The translations under genes and the position numbers were made by a program. Below the pieces are notes generated by a model. That model was given only the letters and a program-made list of their open reading frames with translations. It ran no database searches and had not been told where the DNA came from. Shown here in pieces: positions 1 through 8,879 of a DNA stretch of 64,000 nucleotides (positions are counted from its first letter, which is position 1; each line of letters starts with the position of its first letter). Source of the stretch: Microbacterium sp. 2FI (lineage in GTDB: Bacteria; Actinomycetota; Actinomycetes; Actinomycetales; Microbacteriaceae); assembly GCF_005502885.1 (NCBI RefSeq), contig NZ_SCMR01000013.1:47028-111027 (forward strand), written 5' to 3'.

Positions 1-415
<415 letters not shown>

Positions 416-456
416 CGGCGCGCCGCCCGACCGAGTATGACGTCCGGCCCCGGCGC

Positions 457-462
457 TAGCCT
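457..462 (+). promoter_or_regulatory. -10 box TAGCCT of the protealysin-like gene
   Basis: TAGCCT ends 6 bases before the ATG at 469 and no Shine-Dalgarno sequence is present, so the mRNA is probably leaderless. No convincing -35 hexamer is visible. Confidence 0.5.
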
Positions 463-468
463 CGGATC

Positions 469-1533
469 ATGCCGCACGCGATCGTCCCCCCGTACCTGCT
501 CGCCCGCATCGCCGCCGCTCAGGAGCCGCATCTCGCCCATGCCGCCGAGGCCGCGCGCGCGACGCTCGCGACGCCCCGCGAGTACCGCCCGGTGCGCTCA
601 CGGCTGCGGCTGTCGATCGAGGACGAGGGCACGCTCATCGTCGAGACCACACCGGCACCCGATCGCGAGATCAGCGATGCCCAGCAGCGCGAGGTGCTCC
701 CGGGCGTCCGCGTGCGCGGAGAAGACGACCCGGTCACCGGCGACGCCGCTGTCGATGAGGCCTTCGACGGGCTGGGCGCGACCTTCGACTTTCTGTGGGA
801 TGCGTTCGCGCGCAACAGCCTCGACGGCGCGGGAGGGCCGCTGCTGGCGACGGTGCACTTCGGCCGCGACTACGACAACGCGTTCTGGAACGGCGAGCGC
901 ATGGTCTTCGGCGACGGCGACGGCGAGGTCTTCGTCGGGTTCACGCGATCGCTCACGGTGATCGCCCACGAGCTCGCGCACGGCGTCATCGAAGACGAGG
1001 GCGGCCTCGTGTACCGAGGACAGTCGGGGGCACTCAACGAATCGGTCGCCGACGTCTTCGGCGCCCTCGCCGAACAGCACCACCGCGGCCAGCGCGCCGA
1101 CGAGGCGTCCTGGCTCATCGGCGAGGGCATCTTCACCCCCGCCGTCGAAGGTCGGGCGCTTCGCTCGATGGCCGAGCCGGGCACGGCGTACGACGACGAC
1201 GTGCTCGGGAAAGACCCCCAGCCCGCCCACATGGACGACCTCGTCGTGACCCGCAGCGACAACGGCGGCGTGCACATCAACTCCGGCATCCCCAATCGCG
1301 CGTTCCACCTGACGGCGACGGCGCTGGGCGGCTACGCCTGGGAGCGCGCCGGCCTCATCTGGTATCGCACCCTCACGGCGGGCACCCTCTCCCCCACGAG
1401 CGACTTCGTCGCCTTCGCCCGCGCGACACTGGCCGCGGCCGCCGCGGAGTACGGTGAGGAGTCGGAGGAGGTCGACGCCGTCCGCACCGGCTGGACGGGC
1501 GTCGGCGTGATCGACGATGGACCCGGAACCTGA
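469..1533 (+). CDS. Protealysin-like M4 (thermolysin family) metalloprotease
   Basis: A 354-residue zinc metalloprotease. The catalytic motif HELAH lies at residues 167-171 (zinc ligands H167 and H171, base E168), and the third ligand is E191 in NESVADVFG. A downstream stretch GGVHINSGIPNRAFH carries the transition-state histidine region of thermolysin-type enzymes. The protein begins MPHAIVPPYLL, the PPYL-type start of the short protealysin propeptide, and has no signal peptide, unlike long-propeptide thermolysins. Protealysins are small M4 enzymes that accumulate inside the cell or leave by non-Sec routes. The start is the ATG 6 bases after a -10 box. The 3' end overlaps the emfourin-like gene by 17 bases, so the two are very likely cotranscribed. 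Confidence 0.93.
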   Translation: MPHAIVPPYLLARIAAAQEPHLAHAAEAARATLATPREYRPVRSRLRLSIEDEGTLIVETTPAPDREISDAQQREVLPGVRVRGEDDPVTGDAAVDEAFDGLGATFDFLWDAFARNSLDGAGGPLLATVHFGRDYDNAFWNGERMVFGDGDGEVFVGFTRSLTVIAHELAHGVIEDEGGLVYRGQSGALNESVADVFGALAEQHHRGQRADEASWLIGEGIFTPAVEGRALRSMAEPGTAYDDDVLGKDPQPAHMDDLVVTRSDNGGVHINSGIPNRAFHLTATALGGYAWERAGLIWYRTLTAGTLSPTSDFVAFARATLAAAAAEYGEESEEVDAVRTGWTGVGVIDDGPGT

Positions 1534-1942
1534 CCGCGGCACCGACGCCGAGGCGTCGCTCGTCGTGCTCGTCGCGCGCACCGGCGGGTTCGCCGGGCTG
1601 CGCCGCGAGTGGCGCGCCGAGCCCCCCGAAGACGATGCCGACCGGTGGATCGCGCTCATCAAGCAATGCCCGTGGACGGATGCCGCGGCGGAACTCTCCG
1701 GCGACCCAGACGTCGACGTGCCCGATGTCGAGCCCCCGCCGAATCGCGGCGCCGATCGATTCGCGTGGGAGGTGAACGCCCGCTGCGCCGGCGAGGTGCG
1801 CGATGCCCTGCTGCGCGAGGACGACGTGCACGGACCGTGGGAGGCCCTCATCGATGCGGTGCGCGCGTTCGGTGCGCACCGGACAGCACCGCCGGCCGTC
1901 AGCGACCGAACAGACCCCGCTTCGCCTTCTTCTTCGGCGTGA
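1517..1942 (+). CDS. Emfourin-like (M4in) protealysin inhibitor
   Basis: A 141-residue protein read in another frame from the last 17 bases of the protease gene. The N-terminal segment LVVLVARTGGFAGLRREW carries the GGFAG signature I associate with emfourin, the protein inhibitor encoded beside protealysin in Serratia and many other bacteria. Position and size agree with that role: it should bind the mature M4 protease and block its active site. The last 25 or so residues are Ser/Pro rich, look disordered, and exceed the usual emfourin length of about 110-120. The 3' end runs 44 bases into the convergent acetyltransferase gene. The assignment rests on the motif and the operon partner; overall similarity could not be measured. 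Confidence 0.78.
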   Translation: MDPEPDRGTDAEASLVVLVARTGGFAGLRREWRAEPPEDDADRWIALIKQCPWTDAAAELSGDPDVDVPDVEPPPNRGADRFAWEVNARCAGEVRDALLREDDVHGPWEALIDAVRAFGAHRTAPPAVSDRTDPASPSSSA

Positions 1943-2516
1943 GCGATTTCTGCAGGTAGATCGTTCCGAGCCACCGCCCGAATTTGAACCCCACACGGCC
2001 CATGCGACCGACCTCTTCGAAGCCGAGCCGCTCGTGGAGCGCGACGGATGCCTCGGCGCCCTTGTCGCTGATCACGGCGACGATCTCGCGGATTCCCTTT
2101 TCTTCGCAGGCTGCGATGAGCGCCTCGAGGAGGGCGCGGCCGAGCCCCTTCCCCGCCGCCGCCTGCCCCAGGTAGATCGAGTTCTCGACGGTGTAGCGGT
2201 ACGCCGACTTGCCCGCCCAGGGCTGGACCAGCGCGTAGCCGAGGATCTGCCCGCTCGGCGACTGGGCGACCAGGAACGGGAGGTCGAGCTTCTTCAGGTG
2301 TGCGAGCTTCTCGCGCCACTGGGCGAGCGTCCACTTCTTCTCGTCGAAGGTGACGACGGAGTTGGTGACGTAGTAGTTGTAGATCTCGCGGATGTCGGGG
2401 ACATCGGCGTCTCGCACGGGGCGGATCACGTACGAGAACGGCGCTTCGGGTGCGGGCTTCGCACGCAGGTGCCGCGGCAGCGAGCGCCGGTCGCGGTCGT
2501 ATTCCTCCTCCAGCAT
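1899..2516 (-). CDS. GNAT family N-acetyltransferase (phosphinothricin acetyltransferase-like)
   Basis: A 205-residue acetyl-CoA-dependent acetyltransferase. The opening of the domain, IRPVRDADVPDIREIYNYYV followed by SVVTFDEK, resembles the Pat/Bar/YncA group that acetylates phosphinothricin, methionine sulfone or related amines. The acetyl-CoA pyrophosphate loop is QAAAGKGLGRALLEAL, and the later VALHERLGFEEVGRM is the usual end of the fold. The C terminus is basic (LTPKKKAKRGLFGR). The natural substrate cannot be read from the sequence. A box TAGGCT (as read on the minus strand, 2523-2528) ends 6 bases upstream of the ATG, so the gene probably has its own leaderless transcript although it follows ung on the same strand. 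Confidence 0.85.
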   Translation of the reverse strand: MLEEEYDRDRRSLPRHLRAKPAPEAPFSYVIRPVRDADVPDIREIYNYYVTNSVVTFDEKKWTLAQWREKLAHLKKLDLPFLVAQSPSGQILGYALVQPWAGKSAYRYTVENSIYLGQAAAGKGLGRALLEALIAACEEKGIREIVAVISDKGAEASVALHERLGFEEVGRMGRVGFKFGRWLGTIYLQKSLTPKKKAKRGLFGR

Positions 2517-2522
2517 GCCGAC

Positions 2523-2528
2523 AGCCTA
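2523..2528 (-). promoter_or_regulatory. -10 box TAGGCT of the acetyltransferase gene
   Basis: The gap to the ATG at 2516 is 6 bases. The box overlaps the TAG stop codon of ung at 2526-2528. Confidence 0.5.
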
Positions 2529-3224
2529 CGCGTCGGCGGGAATTCGCCAATCCACCGGCGTAGCACCCTGTGCGACGAGCAGGTCGTTCGCGCGCGAGAA
2601 CGGCCTCGAGCCGAAGAATCCGCGGCTCGCCGACAGCGGCGAGGGGTGCGGCGACGTGATGAACGGCGTCGATCCGAGGAGCGGTGCGAGGTTCGCAGCA
2701 TCCTTCCCCCACAGGATCGCGACCAGCGGCGCGTCGCGCGCGACGAGCGTGCGGATGGCGTGCTCGGTCACCTTCTCCCAGCCCCAGCCCCGGTGGGATG
2801 CCGCCTCCCCCGGCGCGACGGTGAGCACGCGGTTGAGCAGCAGCACTCCCTGATCGCTCCAAGCCGACAGGTCGCCGTGCGGCGCGGGCGGGATGCCGAG
2901 ATCGTCCGAGAGCTCGCGGTAGATGTTCGACAGGCTCCGCGGGAGCGGCCGCACGTGCCGCTCGACCGCGAACGACAGCCCGATCGCGTGGCCCGGCGTC
3001 GGGTAGGGGTCCTGCCCGACGATGAGCACCCGCACATCGGCGAGCGGCCGCTGGAACGCGCGCAGCACGCGGTCACCGGCCGGGAGATACCCGCGGCCCG
3101 CCGCCGTCTCGGCGCGGAGCCGCTCACCGAGCGCCGCGATATCGCCGGCGACGGGCTCGAGAGCGGTCGCCCACCCCGGGTCGATGAGACCGGCCTCGGC
3201 GAGAGCTGGGAGCGTCATCGCCAT
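2526..3224 (-). CDS. ung: Uracil-DNA glycosylase, family 1
   Basis: This 232-residue enzyme removes uracil from DNA as the first step of base-excision repair. The water-activating loop [13 protein letters not shown] begins near residue 70, with D72 the catalytic aspartate. The minor-groove intercalation loop [17 protein letters not shown] begins at H193. Both are diagnostic for the Ung family and the length is normal. The ATG at 3224 follows the phosphoribosyltransferase stop by 3 bases, so the two genes form a short operon; a second ATG at 3218 is also possible. Confidence 0.97.
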   Translation of the reverse strand: MAMTLPALAEAGLIDPGWATALEPVAGDIAALGERLRAETAAGRGYLPAGDRVLRAFQRPLADVRVLIVGQDPYPTPGHAIGLSFAVERHVRPLPRSLSNIYRELSDDLGIPPAPHGDLSAWSDQGVLLLNRVLTVAPGEAASHRGWGWEKVTEHAIRTLVARDAPLVAILWGKDAANLAPLLGSTPFITSPHPSPLSASRGFFGSRPFSRANDLLVAQGATPVDWRIPADA

Positions 3225-3227
3225 CGA

Positions 3228-3722
3228 TCAGTGCGCATCCTCGTCGAGGACGGATCCCTCCGCCGACCACGGGAAGTCGATCCACAGCCCGGTGTCCTTC
3301 CACGCGTAGTCGGGCTGGATGATCGTCGACGGCTTCGTGTAGATCGTCGCCGACCGGACCTCGGCCCCGCGCTCCTGCAGCAGCCGGACGGCGAGTGCGA
3401 GCGTGCGCCCGCTGTCGGCGACGTCGTCCACGAGAAGCACGCGGCGGCCGTCGAGGTAGCTCATGTCGAGAGCCGGCGGCAGCACCTCAGGGGCATCGAG
3501 GACGGTGCCGATCCCGGTGTAGAACTCGACGTTGATCGCCCCGCAGTTCTTGATGCCGAGGGCATAGGCGAGGGCGCCTGCGGGCAGGAGCCCGCCGCGC
3601 GCGATCGCGACGACGACCTCGGGTACGAAGCCGTCCGCGACGATCGCGCGGGCGACATCGCGCGATGCGGTGCCGAAGGCCTCCCAGGTGAGCGTCTCGC
3701 GCTCGATCGCCACGTTCTCCAC
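3228..3722 (-). CDS. Purine-type phosphoribosyltransferase
   Basis: A type I phosphoribosyltransferase of about 164 residues. The PRPP-binding signature VLLVDDVADSGRT and the upstream loop VVVAIARGGLLPAGALA are clear. The pattern resembles Gpt/hypoxanthine-xanthine salvage enzymes of actinobacteria, but the base specificity is inferred. Two GTG starts are possible. I prefer 3722 because GGGAGG stands about 7 bases upstream and a -10 box TAGTCT at 3752-3757 would start the transcript near 3745; the alternative GTG at 3740 adds six residues. It is the first gene of an operon with ung and diverges from the MFS gene. Confidence 0.85.
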   Translation of the reverse strand: MENVAIERETLTWEAFGTASRDVARAIVADGFVPEVVVAIARGGLLPAGALAYALGIKNCGAINVEFYTGIGTVLDAPEVLPPALDMSYLDGRRVLLVDDVADSGRTLALAVRLLQERGAEVRSATIYTKPSTIIQPDYAWKDTGLWIDFPWSAEGSVLDEDAH

Positions 3723-3751
3723 AGGCTCGCCTCCCGGCACTCGATCCCCTC

Positions 3752-3778
3752 AGACTAGGGCGGCTGCGGTGTTATCCT
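3752..3778. promoter_or_regulatory. Back-to-back promoters of the phosphoribosyltransferase and MFS genes
   Basis: On the minus strand TAGTCT lies at 3752-3757. On the plus strand TATCCT lies at 3773-3778, 7 bases before the GTG at 3786, which points to a leaderless mRNA for the transporter. Confidence 0.45.
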
Positions 3779-3785
3779 CGCCCTC

Positions 3786-5297
3786 GTGTCTCGCGCCTCC
3801 TCTGCCGCCGACCGCCTGCGCGGCTCGGCCCTCGGCATCACCGCCGGCCTCATCGGCTGGTTCGTCCTGGTCGAGGTGACCAGCGGCATCCTCCAGGGCT
3901 TCTACGTGCCGCTGTTCAGCGACATCGTGACCGCGCTCGGCGTCCACGACTCCGACGTGAACTGGTTCGAGGCCGCGCAGCTGCTGCTGTCGGCACTCGT
4001 GGTGCCGGTGCTCGCGAAGCTCGGCGACATGTACGGGCACAAGCGGATCCTGCTGATCGCCGCGATCCTCACTGCGGGCGCGAGCTGGTGGCTCGCCTTC
4101 GCCGGCGACTTCTGGAGCTTCCTCATCGCGTGGGCGCTGCAGGGGTTCTACGTCGTCTGGCTGCCGTTGGAGATCGCCCTGATCTTCGAGCGCGGCCGAC
4201 GCCAGAACCGCGGGGTCTCCCTCACCCGGCGTGCCGCGGGCCTGCTCGTCGTCGGTCTCGAGGCCGGCGCCATCATCGGCGCCCTCGCGGCCGGACGCAT
4301 CTTCGCCGCGACCGGCGGAGATCTGACCCTGACGCTGATGGTGCCGGCGATCGTCGTGACGCTCGTGTGCTTCGTGATCTGGCTCGGCGTCCCCGAGTCC
4401 GAGCCGTCGCCCGGGCGCCGGCTCGACACGTGGGGCTTCGTGATCCTCGCGTGGGGGCTGCTGCTTGTCACGAGCGCCCTCGTCTACATGCGCCTGATCG
4501 GCGAGCTCGATCTCGGGGCCGGCGCCTGGTGGTGGGTCGTCGCGCTCCTCGCCCTCGGCGCGGCGGTGTTCGTATGGTTCGTGCGGTACGAGCTGCGTCA
4601 AGACGACCCCGCGATCGACATCCGAGTCCTCCGGCGCCCCGAGATGTGGCCCGTGCAGGCGACGGCGTTCCTCATCGGCATCAGCCTGCTCGGCGCACAG
4701 GGCCCGCTGTCGACCTACGCCGGCACCGACTCCTCGCTCGGCTACGGGCTCGGCCTCGACGCCACCGGCCGCTCGAACGTGATCGGCATCTACCTCGTGT
4801 CGCTCATCGTGGGCGCCATCCTCTTCGCCGTCACCTCACGGCGCGCGAACCCGCGCCTGATCCTGATCGTCGCCTCGACGATGGTCGGCGTCGGGTACCT
4901 GCTGTTCATCCCCTTCCACGTCGAGCTCTGGCAGGTGCTGTTGAACCTCTCGATCGCCGGCCTCGGATCCGGCGCCCTCGTCGGAGCCCTGCCCGCCGCC
5001 GCAGCCGCCGCGGCACCACAGGGCCAGACCGGCGTGGCGTCGGCGCTCACGAACACGACCAAGACGATCGGCGGCACGTTCGCCTCGGCGGTCTTCGGCG
5101 TCGTGCTCGCGGCGGGCGCCGGCATCGTCGCGAGCGAAACGGCGGCGGCCCTCGGCGGCTACCTGGCGGTGTGGGCGATCTGCGCCGCCGGCGGCTTCCT
5201 CGCCGCAGTGCTGCTCTTCTTCGTGCCCAAGGTCGCGTTCGCCGACGAGATGCCCGACGAGGCCGAGGCTGTCGCCGGAGAATCGCAGATCATCTGA
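3786..5297 (+). CDS. MFS transporter, 14-TM drug exporter (DHA2) type
   Basis: A 503-residue integral membrane protein with 13-14 hydrophobic segments. The loop between helices 2 and 3 carries the MFS motif A-like LGDMYGHKRILL, and another conserved region is GLGSGALVGALPAAAA near residue 395. Length and helix number fit the DHA2/EmrB group of proton-driven exporters; the substrate is unknown. The GTG start has no Shine-Dalgarno sequence but stands 7 bases after TATCCT. It is transcribed divergently from the phosphoribosyltransferase and convergently with the SDR gene, whose stop is 6 bases away. Confidence 0.9.
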   Translation: MSRASSAADRLRGSALGITAGLIGWFVLVEVTSGILQGFYVPLFSDIVTALGVHDSDVNWFEAAQLLLSALVVPVLAKLGDMYGHKRILLIAAILTAGASWWLAFAGDFWSFLIAWALQGFYVVWLPLEIALIFERGRRQNRGVSLTRRAAGLLVVGLEAGAIIGALAAGRIFAATGGDLTLTLMVPAIVVTLVCFVIWLGVPESEPSPGRRLDTWGFVILAWGLLLVTSALVYMRLIGELDLGAGAWWWVVALLALGAAVFVWFVRYELRQDDPAIDIRVLRRPEMWPVQATAFLIGISLLGAQGPLSTYAGTDSSLGYGLGLDATGRSNVIGIYLVSLIVGAILFAVTSRRANPRLILIVASTMVGVGYLLFIPFHVELWQVLLNLSIAGLGSGALVGALPAAAAAAAPQGQTGVASALTNTTKTIGGTFASAVFGVVLAAGAGIVASETAAALGGYLAVWAICAAGGFLAAVLLFFVPKVAFADEMPDEAEAVAGESQII

Positions 5298-5303
5298 CGC
5301 GGA

Positions 5304-6086
5304 TCAGTCCGCGGTGCGAGGGCGCAGCGGCCCCCGCGCGAGCAGGTGCTGCGCCGACTGGGCGACCGGCCGCATCGTCACGAGGTCGAGGTTCACGTGG
5401 CCGGGGGCATCCAGCGCGTAGACGATCACGTCGGCGACATCGCCCGCGGTCAGCGGAGCCTCGACGCCCTCGTACACGCGCTCGGCCGCGTTCGCGTCGC
5501 CGCCCAGGCGGTTGAGGGTGAACTCGGGCGTGTGGACCATGCCGGGTGCGATCTCGATGACCCGGATCGGCTCGCCGTTGAGCTCGAGGCGCAGGGCGTG
5601 CGCGAGCATCGCCTCCCCGGCCTTCGCGGCGTTGTAGCCGGCCCCGCCGGCGTAGGCGGTGACCGCCGCGGTCGAGGTGACGAAGAGCGTGTCGGCGTGG
5701 CCGGTCTCGGCCGCACCGCGGCGCAGCAGCGGCAGCAGGGCCGCGACCACCCGCTGGGCCGAGAGCACGTTGACATCGAACATCCACTGCCAGTCGGAGA
5801 CCAGGCCGTCTTCGACGCGGTCGGTGCCGCGCGCACCGCCGGCGACATGCACGAGGGAGTGCACCGGTCCGGAGTCGGCGAGGAAGGCGGCGAGGGCTGC
5901 GACGTCCGCATCGCTGGTGAGATCGGCGGCGAACGCGACCGCTCCCGTCTCGGCTTCGATCTCAGCCAGCCGGTCGGCGCGACGGGCCACCGCCACGACC
6001 TCCCAGCCCCGTTCCCGGAGAGCCCGAGCGGTCGCCTCGCCGATTCCGGAACTGGCTCCGGTCACCACTGCACGTCTGTTCGCCAT
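5304..6086 (-). CDS. Short-chain dehydrogenase/reductase
   Basis: A 260-residue classical SDR that should oxidise or reduce an alcohol/ketone with NAD(P). From the ATG at 6086, the cofactor motif TGASSGIG is at residues 9-16, the structural asparagine at N106, the catalytic serine at S138 and the YxxxK pair at Y151 and K155. The region VIEIAPGMVHTPEF after the active site is typical of the YdfG/serine-dehydrogenase-like subgroup. The start is supported by TAGCGT (minus strand, 6094-6099) ending 7 bases upstream; a longer GTG start at 6095 would overlap that box. Substrate unknown. Confidence 0.9.
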   Translation of the reverse strand: MANRRAVVTGASSGIGEATARALRERGWEVVAVARRADRLAEIEAETGAVAFAADLTSDADVAALAAFLADSGPVHSLVHVAGGARGTDRVEDGLVSDWQWMFDVNVLSAQRVVAALLPLLRRGAAETGHADTLFVTSTAAVTAYAGGAGYNAAKAGEAMLAHALRLELNGEPIRVIEIAPGMVHTPEFTLNRLGGDANAAERVYEGVEAPLTAGDVADVIVYALDAPGHVNLDLVTMRPVAQSAQHLLARGPLRPRTAD

Positions 6087-6093
6087 GTAACCC

Positions 6094-6099
6094 ACGCTA
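6094..6099 (-). promoter_or_regulatory. -10 box TAGCGT of the SDR gene
   Basis: It ends 7 bases before the ATG at 6086 and argues against the upstream GTG at 6095 as the start. Confidence 0.48.
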
Positions 6100-6212
6100 A
6101 CGCCGGGTTACGGCAGATTTCCCCATCGTTGGCGATCGGCGGGAGGCTCCGTACTGTCGGAGACGGCCGCAGACACTTCGTCATCGGCATCCGACCCCGC
6201 AGGAGCAAGCCA

Positions 6213-7535
6213 ATGTCCGCACCCGAGAACTGGCGTTTCGAGACCAAGCAGATCCACTCCGGAGCCCAGCCCGATCCGGTCACCAAGGCTCGCGCCACGC
6301 CGATCTACCAGACGACGTCGTACGTGTTCGACAACGCCGACCACGCCGCGAACCTGTTCGCCCTGGCCGAGTTCGGCAACATCTACACGCGCATCCAGAA
6401 CCCGACGCAGGCTGTCGTCGAGGAGCGCCTGGCTGCCCTCGAGGGCGGCACCGGCGCGCTGCTCGTGGCCAGCGGCCAGGCCGCCGAGACCTTCGCGGTG
6501 CTCAACATCGCCGAAGCCGGCGACCACATCGTCTCGTCGTCGTCGATCTACGGCGGCACGTACAACCTGTTCAAGTACACCCTCGCCAAGCTCGGCATCC
6601 AGACGACCTTCGTCGAGAACCAGGACGACCCCGAGGAGTGGCGCGCCGCGGTGCGCCCGAACACGAAGCTCTTCTTCGCCGAGACGATCGGCAACCCGAA
6701 GATCAACGTGCTCGACATCCGCACCGTCGCCGACGTCGCCCACGAGGCCGGCATCCCCCTCATCGTCGACAACACGATCGCGACGCCGTACCTCATCAAG
6801 CCGTTCGAGTTCGGTGCCGACATCGTCATCCACTCGGCTACGAAGTTCCTCGGCGGCCACGGCACCGTCATCGGCGGCGTCATCGTCGACGGCGGCACGT
6901 TCGAGTGGTCGAAGAACGTCGAGAAGTTCCCCGGCCTCACCGAGCCCGACCCCAGCTACCACGGTGCGAGCTACACCGCCGCGGTCGGCGACGGCCTGGC
7001 CTACATCATCAAGGCCCGCGTGCAGCTGCTGCGCGACCTCGGCGCCGCCATCTCGCCGCAGAGCGCTTGGCTGCTCATCCAGGGCATCGAGACCCTGTCG
7101 CTGCGCATCGAGCGTCACGTGCAGAACGCGCAGGAGATCGCGGAGTGGCTCGAGAACCTCGACGACGTCGCGTCGGTCAACTACTCGGGGCTTCCCACGT
7201 CGCCCTGGTACGCCAAGGCGAACGAGTACGCCCCCAAGGGCGTCGGTGCGGTGCTGTCGTTCGAGCTCAAGGGCGGGGTCGAGGCCGGACGCACGTTCGT
7301 CAACTCGCTGAAGCTCTTCAGCCACCTCGCCAACATCGGCGACGTGCGCTCGCTCGTGATCCACCCCGCCTCCACCACCCACTCGCAGCTCACGCCCGAG
7401 CAGCAGCTCACCACCGGCGTGACGCCGGGCCTCGTGCGCCTCTCGGTGGGCCTCGAGAACATCGACGACCTCAAGGCCGACCTCGAGCAGGCTCTCGCAG
7501 CCGCTCGTCGCGTGTCCGAGGCCGCGCGCGCGTAA
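6213..7535 (+). CDS. metY: O-acetylhomoserine sulfhydrylase (MetY type)
   Basis: A 440-residue PLP enzyme of the Cys/Met metabolism family. It joins O-acetylhomoserine with sulfide to give homocysteine, the direct-sulfhydrylation route to methionine. The cofactor lysine is K211 in VIHSATKFLGGHG, and the entry motif YTRIQNPTQAVVEERLAALEGG is present. The protein is longer than cystathionine synthases, with the insertion around FPGLTEPDPSYHG that marks MetY. The start is the ATG at 6213, 7 bases after AGGAG at 6201-6205. It is followed after 125 bases by metX, which makes its substrate, but a strong hairpin lies between them. Confidence 0.96.
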   Translation: MSAPENWRFETKQIHSGAQPDPVTKARATPIYQTTSYVFDNADHAANLFALAEFGNIYTRIQNPTQAVVEERLAALEGGTGALLVASGQAAETFAVLNIAEAGDHIVSSSSIYGGTYNLFKYTLAKLGIQTTFVENQDDPEEWRAAVRPNTKLFFAETIGNPKINVLDIRTVADVAHEAGIPLIVDNTIATPYLIKPFEFGADIVIHSATKFLGGHGTVIGGVIVDGGTFEWSKNVEKFPGLTEPDPSYHGASYTAAVGDGLAYIIKARVQLLRDLGAAISPQSAWLLIQGIETLSLRIERHVQNAQEIAEWLENLDDVASVNYSGLPTSPWYAKANEYAPKGVGAVLSFELKGGVEAGRTFVNSLKLFSHLANIGDVRSLVIHPASTTHSQLTPEQQLTTGVTPGLVRLSVGLENIDDLKADLEQALAAARRVSEAARA

Positions 7536-7554
7536 CGACCTCCTCATCGACGCG

Positions 7555-7593
7555 GACGGATGCCGCGGCCCACGCCGGGCCGCGGCATCCGTC
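7555..7593. terminator. Perfect 17-bp hairpin between metY and metX
   Basis: Arms 7555-7571 and 7577-7593 are exact complements around a 5-base loop. The arms contain GGATGCCGCGGC and its complement. No U-tract follows. It probably ends or attenuates metY transcription, which would make metX partly independent. Confidence 0.72.
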
Positions 7594-7660
7594 GTCCGAT
7601 CCCCCACATGCCGCCCCGCGCGCCGTAACACGCGGCCCGCCGCGCCGGCGGCAGACCAGA

Positions 7661-8875
7661 ATGGGCCTCATGGACTGGCAGACCTCCGAAGACACCGTGC
7701 CCTCGGCACCGGTGACGGAGGCCGACGCGCGCCTGCTGCTCGGGCGCCCGCCCGCCACCGGCGCGTGGCGCGACGGGGATCCGGCCGGCGACCGGCACTT
7801 CGCGGCATTCGGATCGTTCCGCACCGAGGTCGGGCAGGAGCTGCCCGCCTACCGCCTCGCTTTCGAGACGTGGGGCGAGCTCAACGCAGCCCGCGACAAC
7901 GCGGTGCTCGTGCTCCACGCACTCACGGGCGACAGCCACGTGCGCGGCGCCGCAGGACCCGGTCACCCCACGTCGGGCTGGTGGGACGACATCGTGGGCC
8001 CCGGCGGCCCGATCGACACCGACCGGTGGTTCGTGGTCGCCCCGAACATGCTGGGCGGCTGCCAGGGCTCGACGGGCCCGGCCAGCATCGCCCCCGACGG
8101 CTACGAATGGGCGTCGCGCTTCCCGTACCTCACGATCCGCGACCAGGTCGGCGCACAGGTGCGGCTGGCCGACGCCCTCGGGATCGACGTGTGGGCCGCC
8201 GTCGTCGGCGGCTCGATGGGCGGCATGCACGCCCTCGAGTGGGCGGTGGGCGTCCCCGACCGGGTCGCGAGAGTCGGCATCCTCTCCGCTCCCCCGGTCA
8301 ACACCGCCGACCAGATCGCCCTCAACTCGGTGCAGCTCGAGGCCATCCGCATCGACCCGCGGTTCCAGGCCGGCGAGTACTACGACGCCGCCGACGGCGA
8401 CGGCCCGAACCGCGGCCTCGCCCTCGCACGGCGCATGGCGCTGCTGAACTACCGCTCCCCCACCGAGCTCAACCAGCGCTTCCAGCGCTCGTGGCAGTCG
8501 GGTGTGAGCCCGCTCGGGCTCGGCGGGCGCTTCGCGGTGGAGTCCTACCTCGACTTCCACGGCAACAAGTTCACACGGCGCTTCGACGCGAACAGCTACA
8601 TCACCCTCGTCGAGGCGATGAACTCCCACGACGTCGGCCGGGATCGCGGCGGCGTCGACGATGCGCTCGCCCGCGTCACCGCGACCGCGCTCGTGCTCGG
8701 GATCGACAGCGACCGGCTGTTCCCGATCGAGGGTCAGCACCGCATCGCCCGCGGCCTCCGCACGACCCTCGACGGCGACGCGGCCGTCGTGCTCTCGAGC
8801 GACTTCGGGCACGACGGATTCCTCATCGAGACGCACCTGGTGGGCGCGCACCTGCGTCGACTGCTCGCGGCCTGA
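7661..8875 (+). CDS. metX: Homoserine O-acetyltransferase
   Basis: A 404-residue alpha/beta-hydrolase-fold enzyme that transfers acetyl from acetyl-CoA to homoserine, the committed step of methionine synthesis. Family marks are HALTGDSH, the SxTGP segment GGCQGSTGPAS, the nucleophile elbow GGSMGG with S185, the region SDRLFP, and the late histidine in DFGHDGFL, which complete the Ser-Asp-His triad. It works directly upstream of MetY in the pathway. The ATG at 7661 is followed by an alternative ATG at 7670; neither has a strong ribosome-binding site. Its stop is 4 bases from the stop of the convergent DUF11 gene. Confidence 0.95.
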   Translation: MGLMDWQTSEDTVPSAPVTEADARLLLGRPPATGAWRDGDPAGDRHFAAFGSFRTEVGQELPAYRLAFETWGELNAARDNAVLVLHALTGDSHVRGAAGPGHPTSGWWDDIVGPGGPIDTDRWFVVAPNMLGGCQGSTGPASIAPDGYEWASRFPYLTIRDQVGAQVRLADALGIDVWAAVVGGSMGGMHALEWAVGVPDRVARVGILSAPPVNTADQIALNSVQLEAIRIDPRFQAGEYYDAADGDGPNRGLALARRMALLNYRSPTELNQRFQRSWQSGVSPLGLGGRFAVESYLDFHGNKFTRRFDANSYITLVEAMNSHDVGRDRGGVDDALARVTATALVLGIDSDRLFPIEGQHRIARGLRTTLDGDAAVVLSSDFGHDGFLIETHLVGAHLRRLLAA

Positions 8876-8879
8876 GCTG

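Noticed and set aside
598..2862. Very long open frame of 754 codons on the minus strand
   Set aside because: It runs antisense through the protease and inhibitor genes and has Arg/Gly/Ala-rich translation typical of shadows in GC-rich DNA; the plus-strand genes carry clear family motifs.
6096..6212. Possible SAM riboswitch before metY
   Set aside because: The 117-base gap shows no recognisable SAM-I, SAM-II or SAM-IV core and is shared with the SDR promoter.
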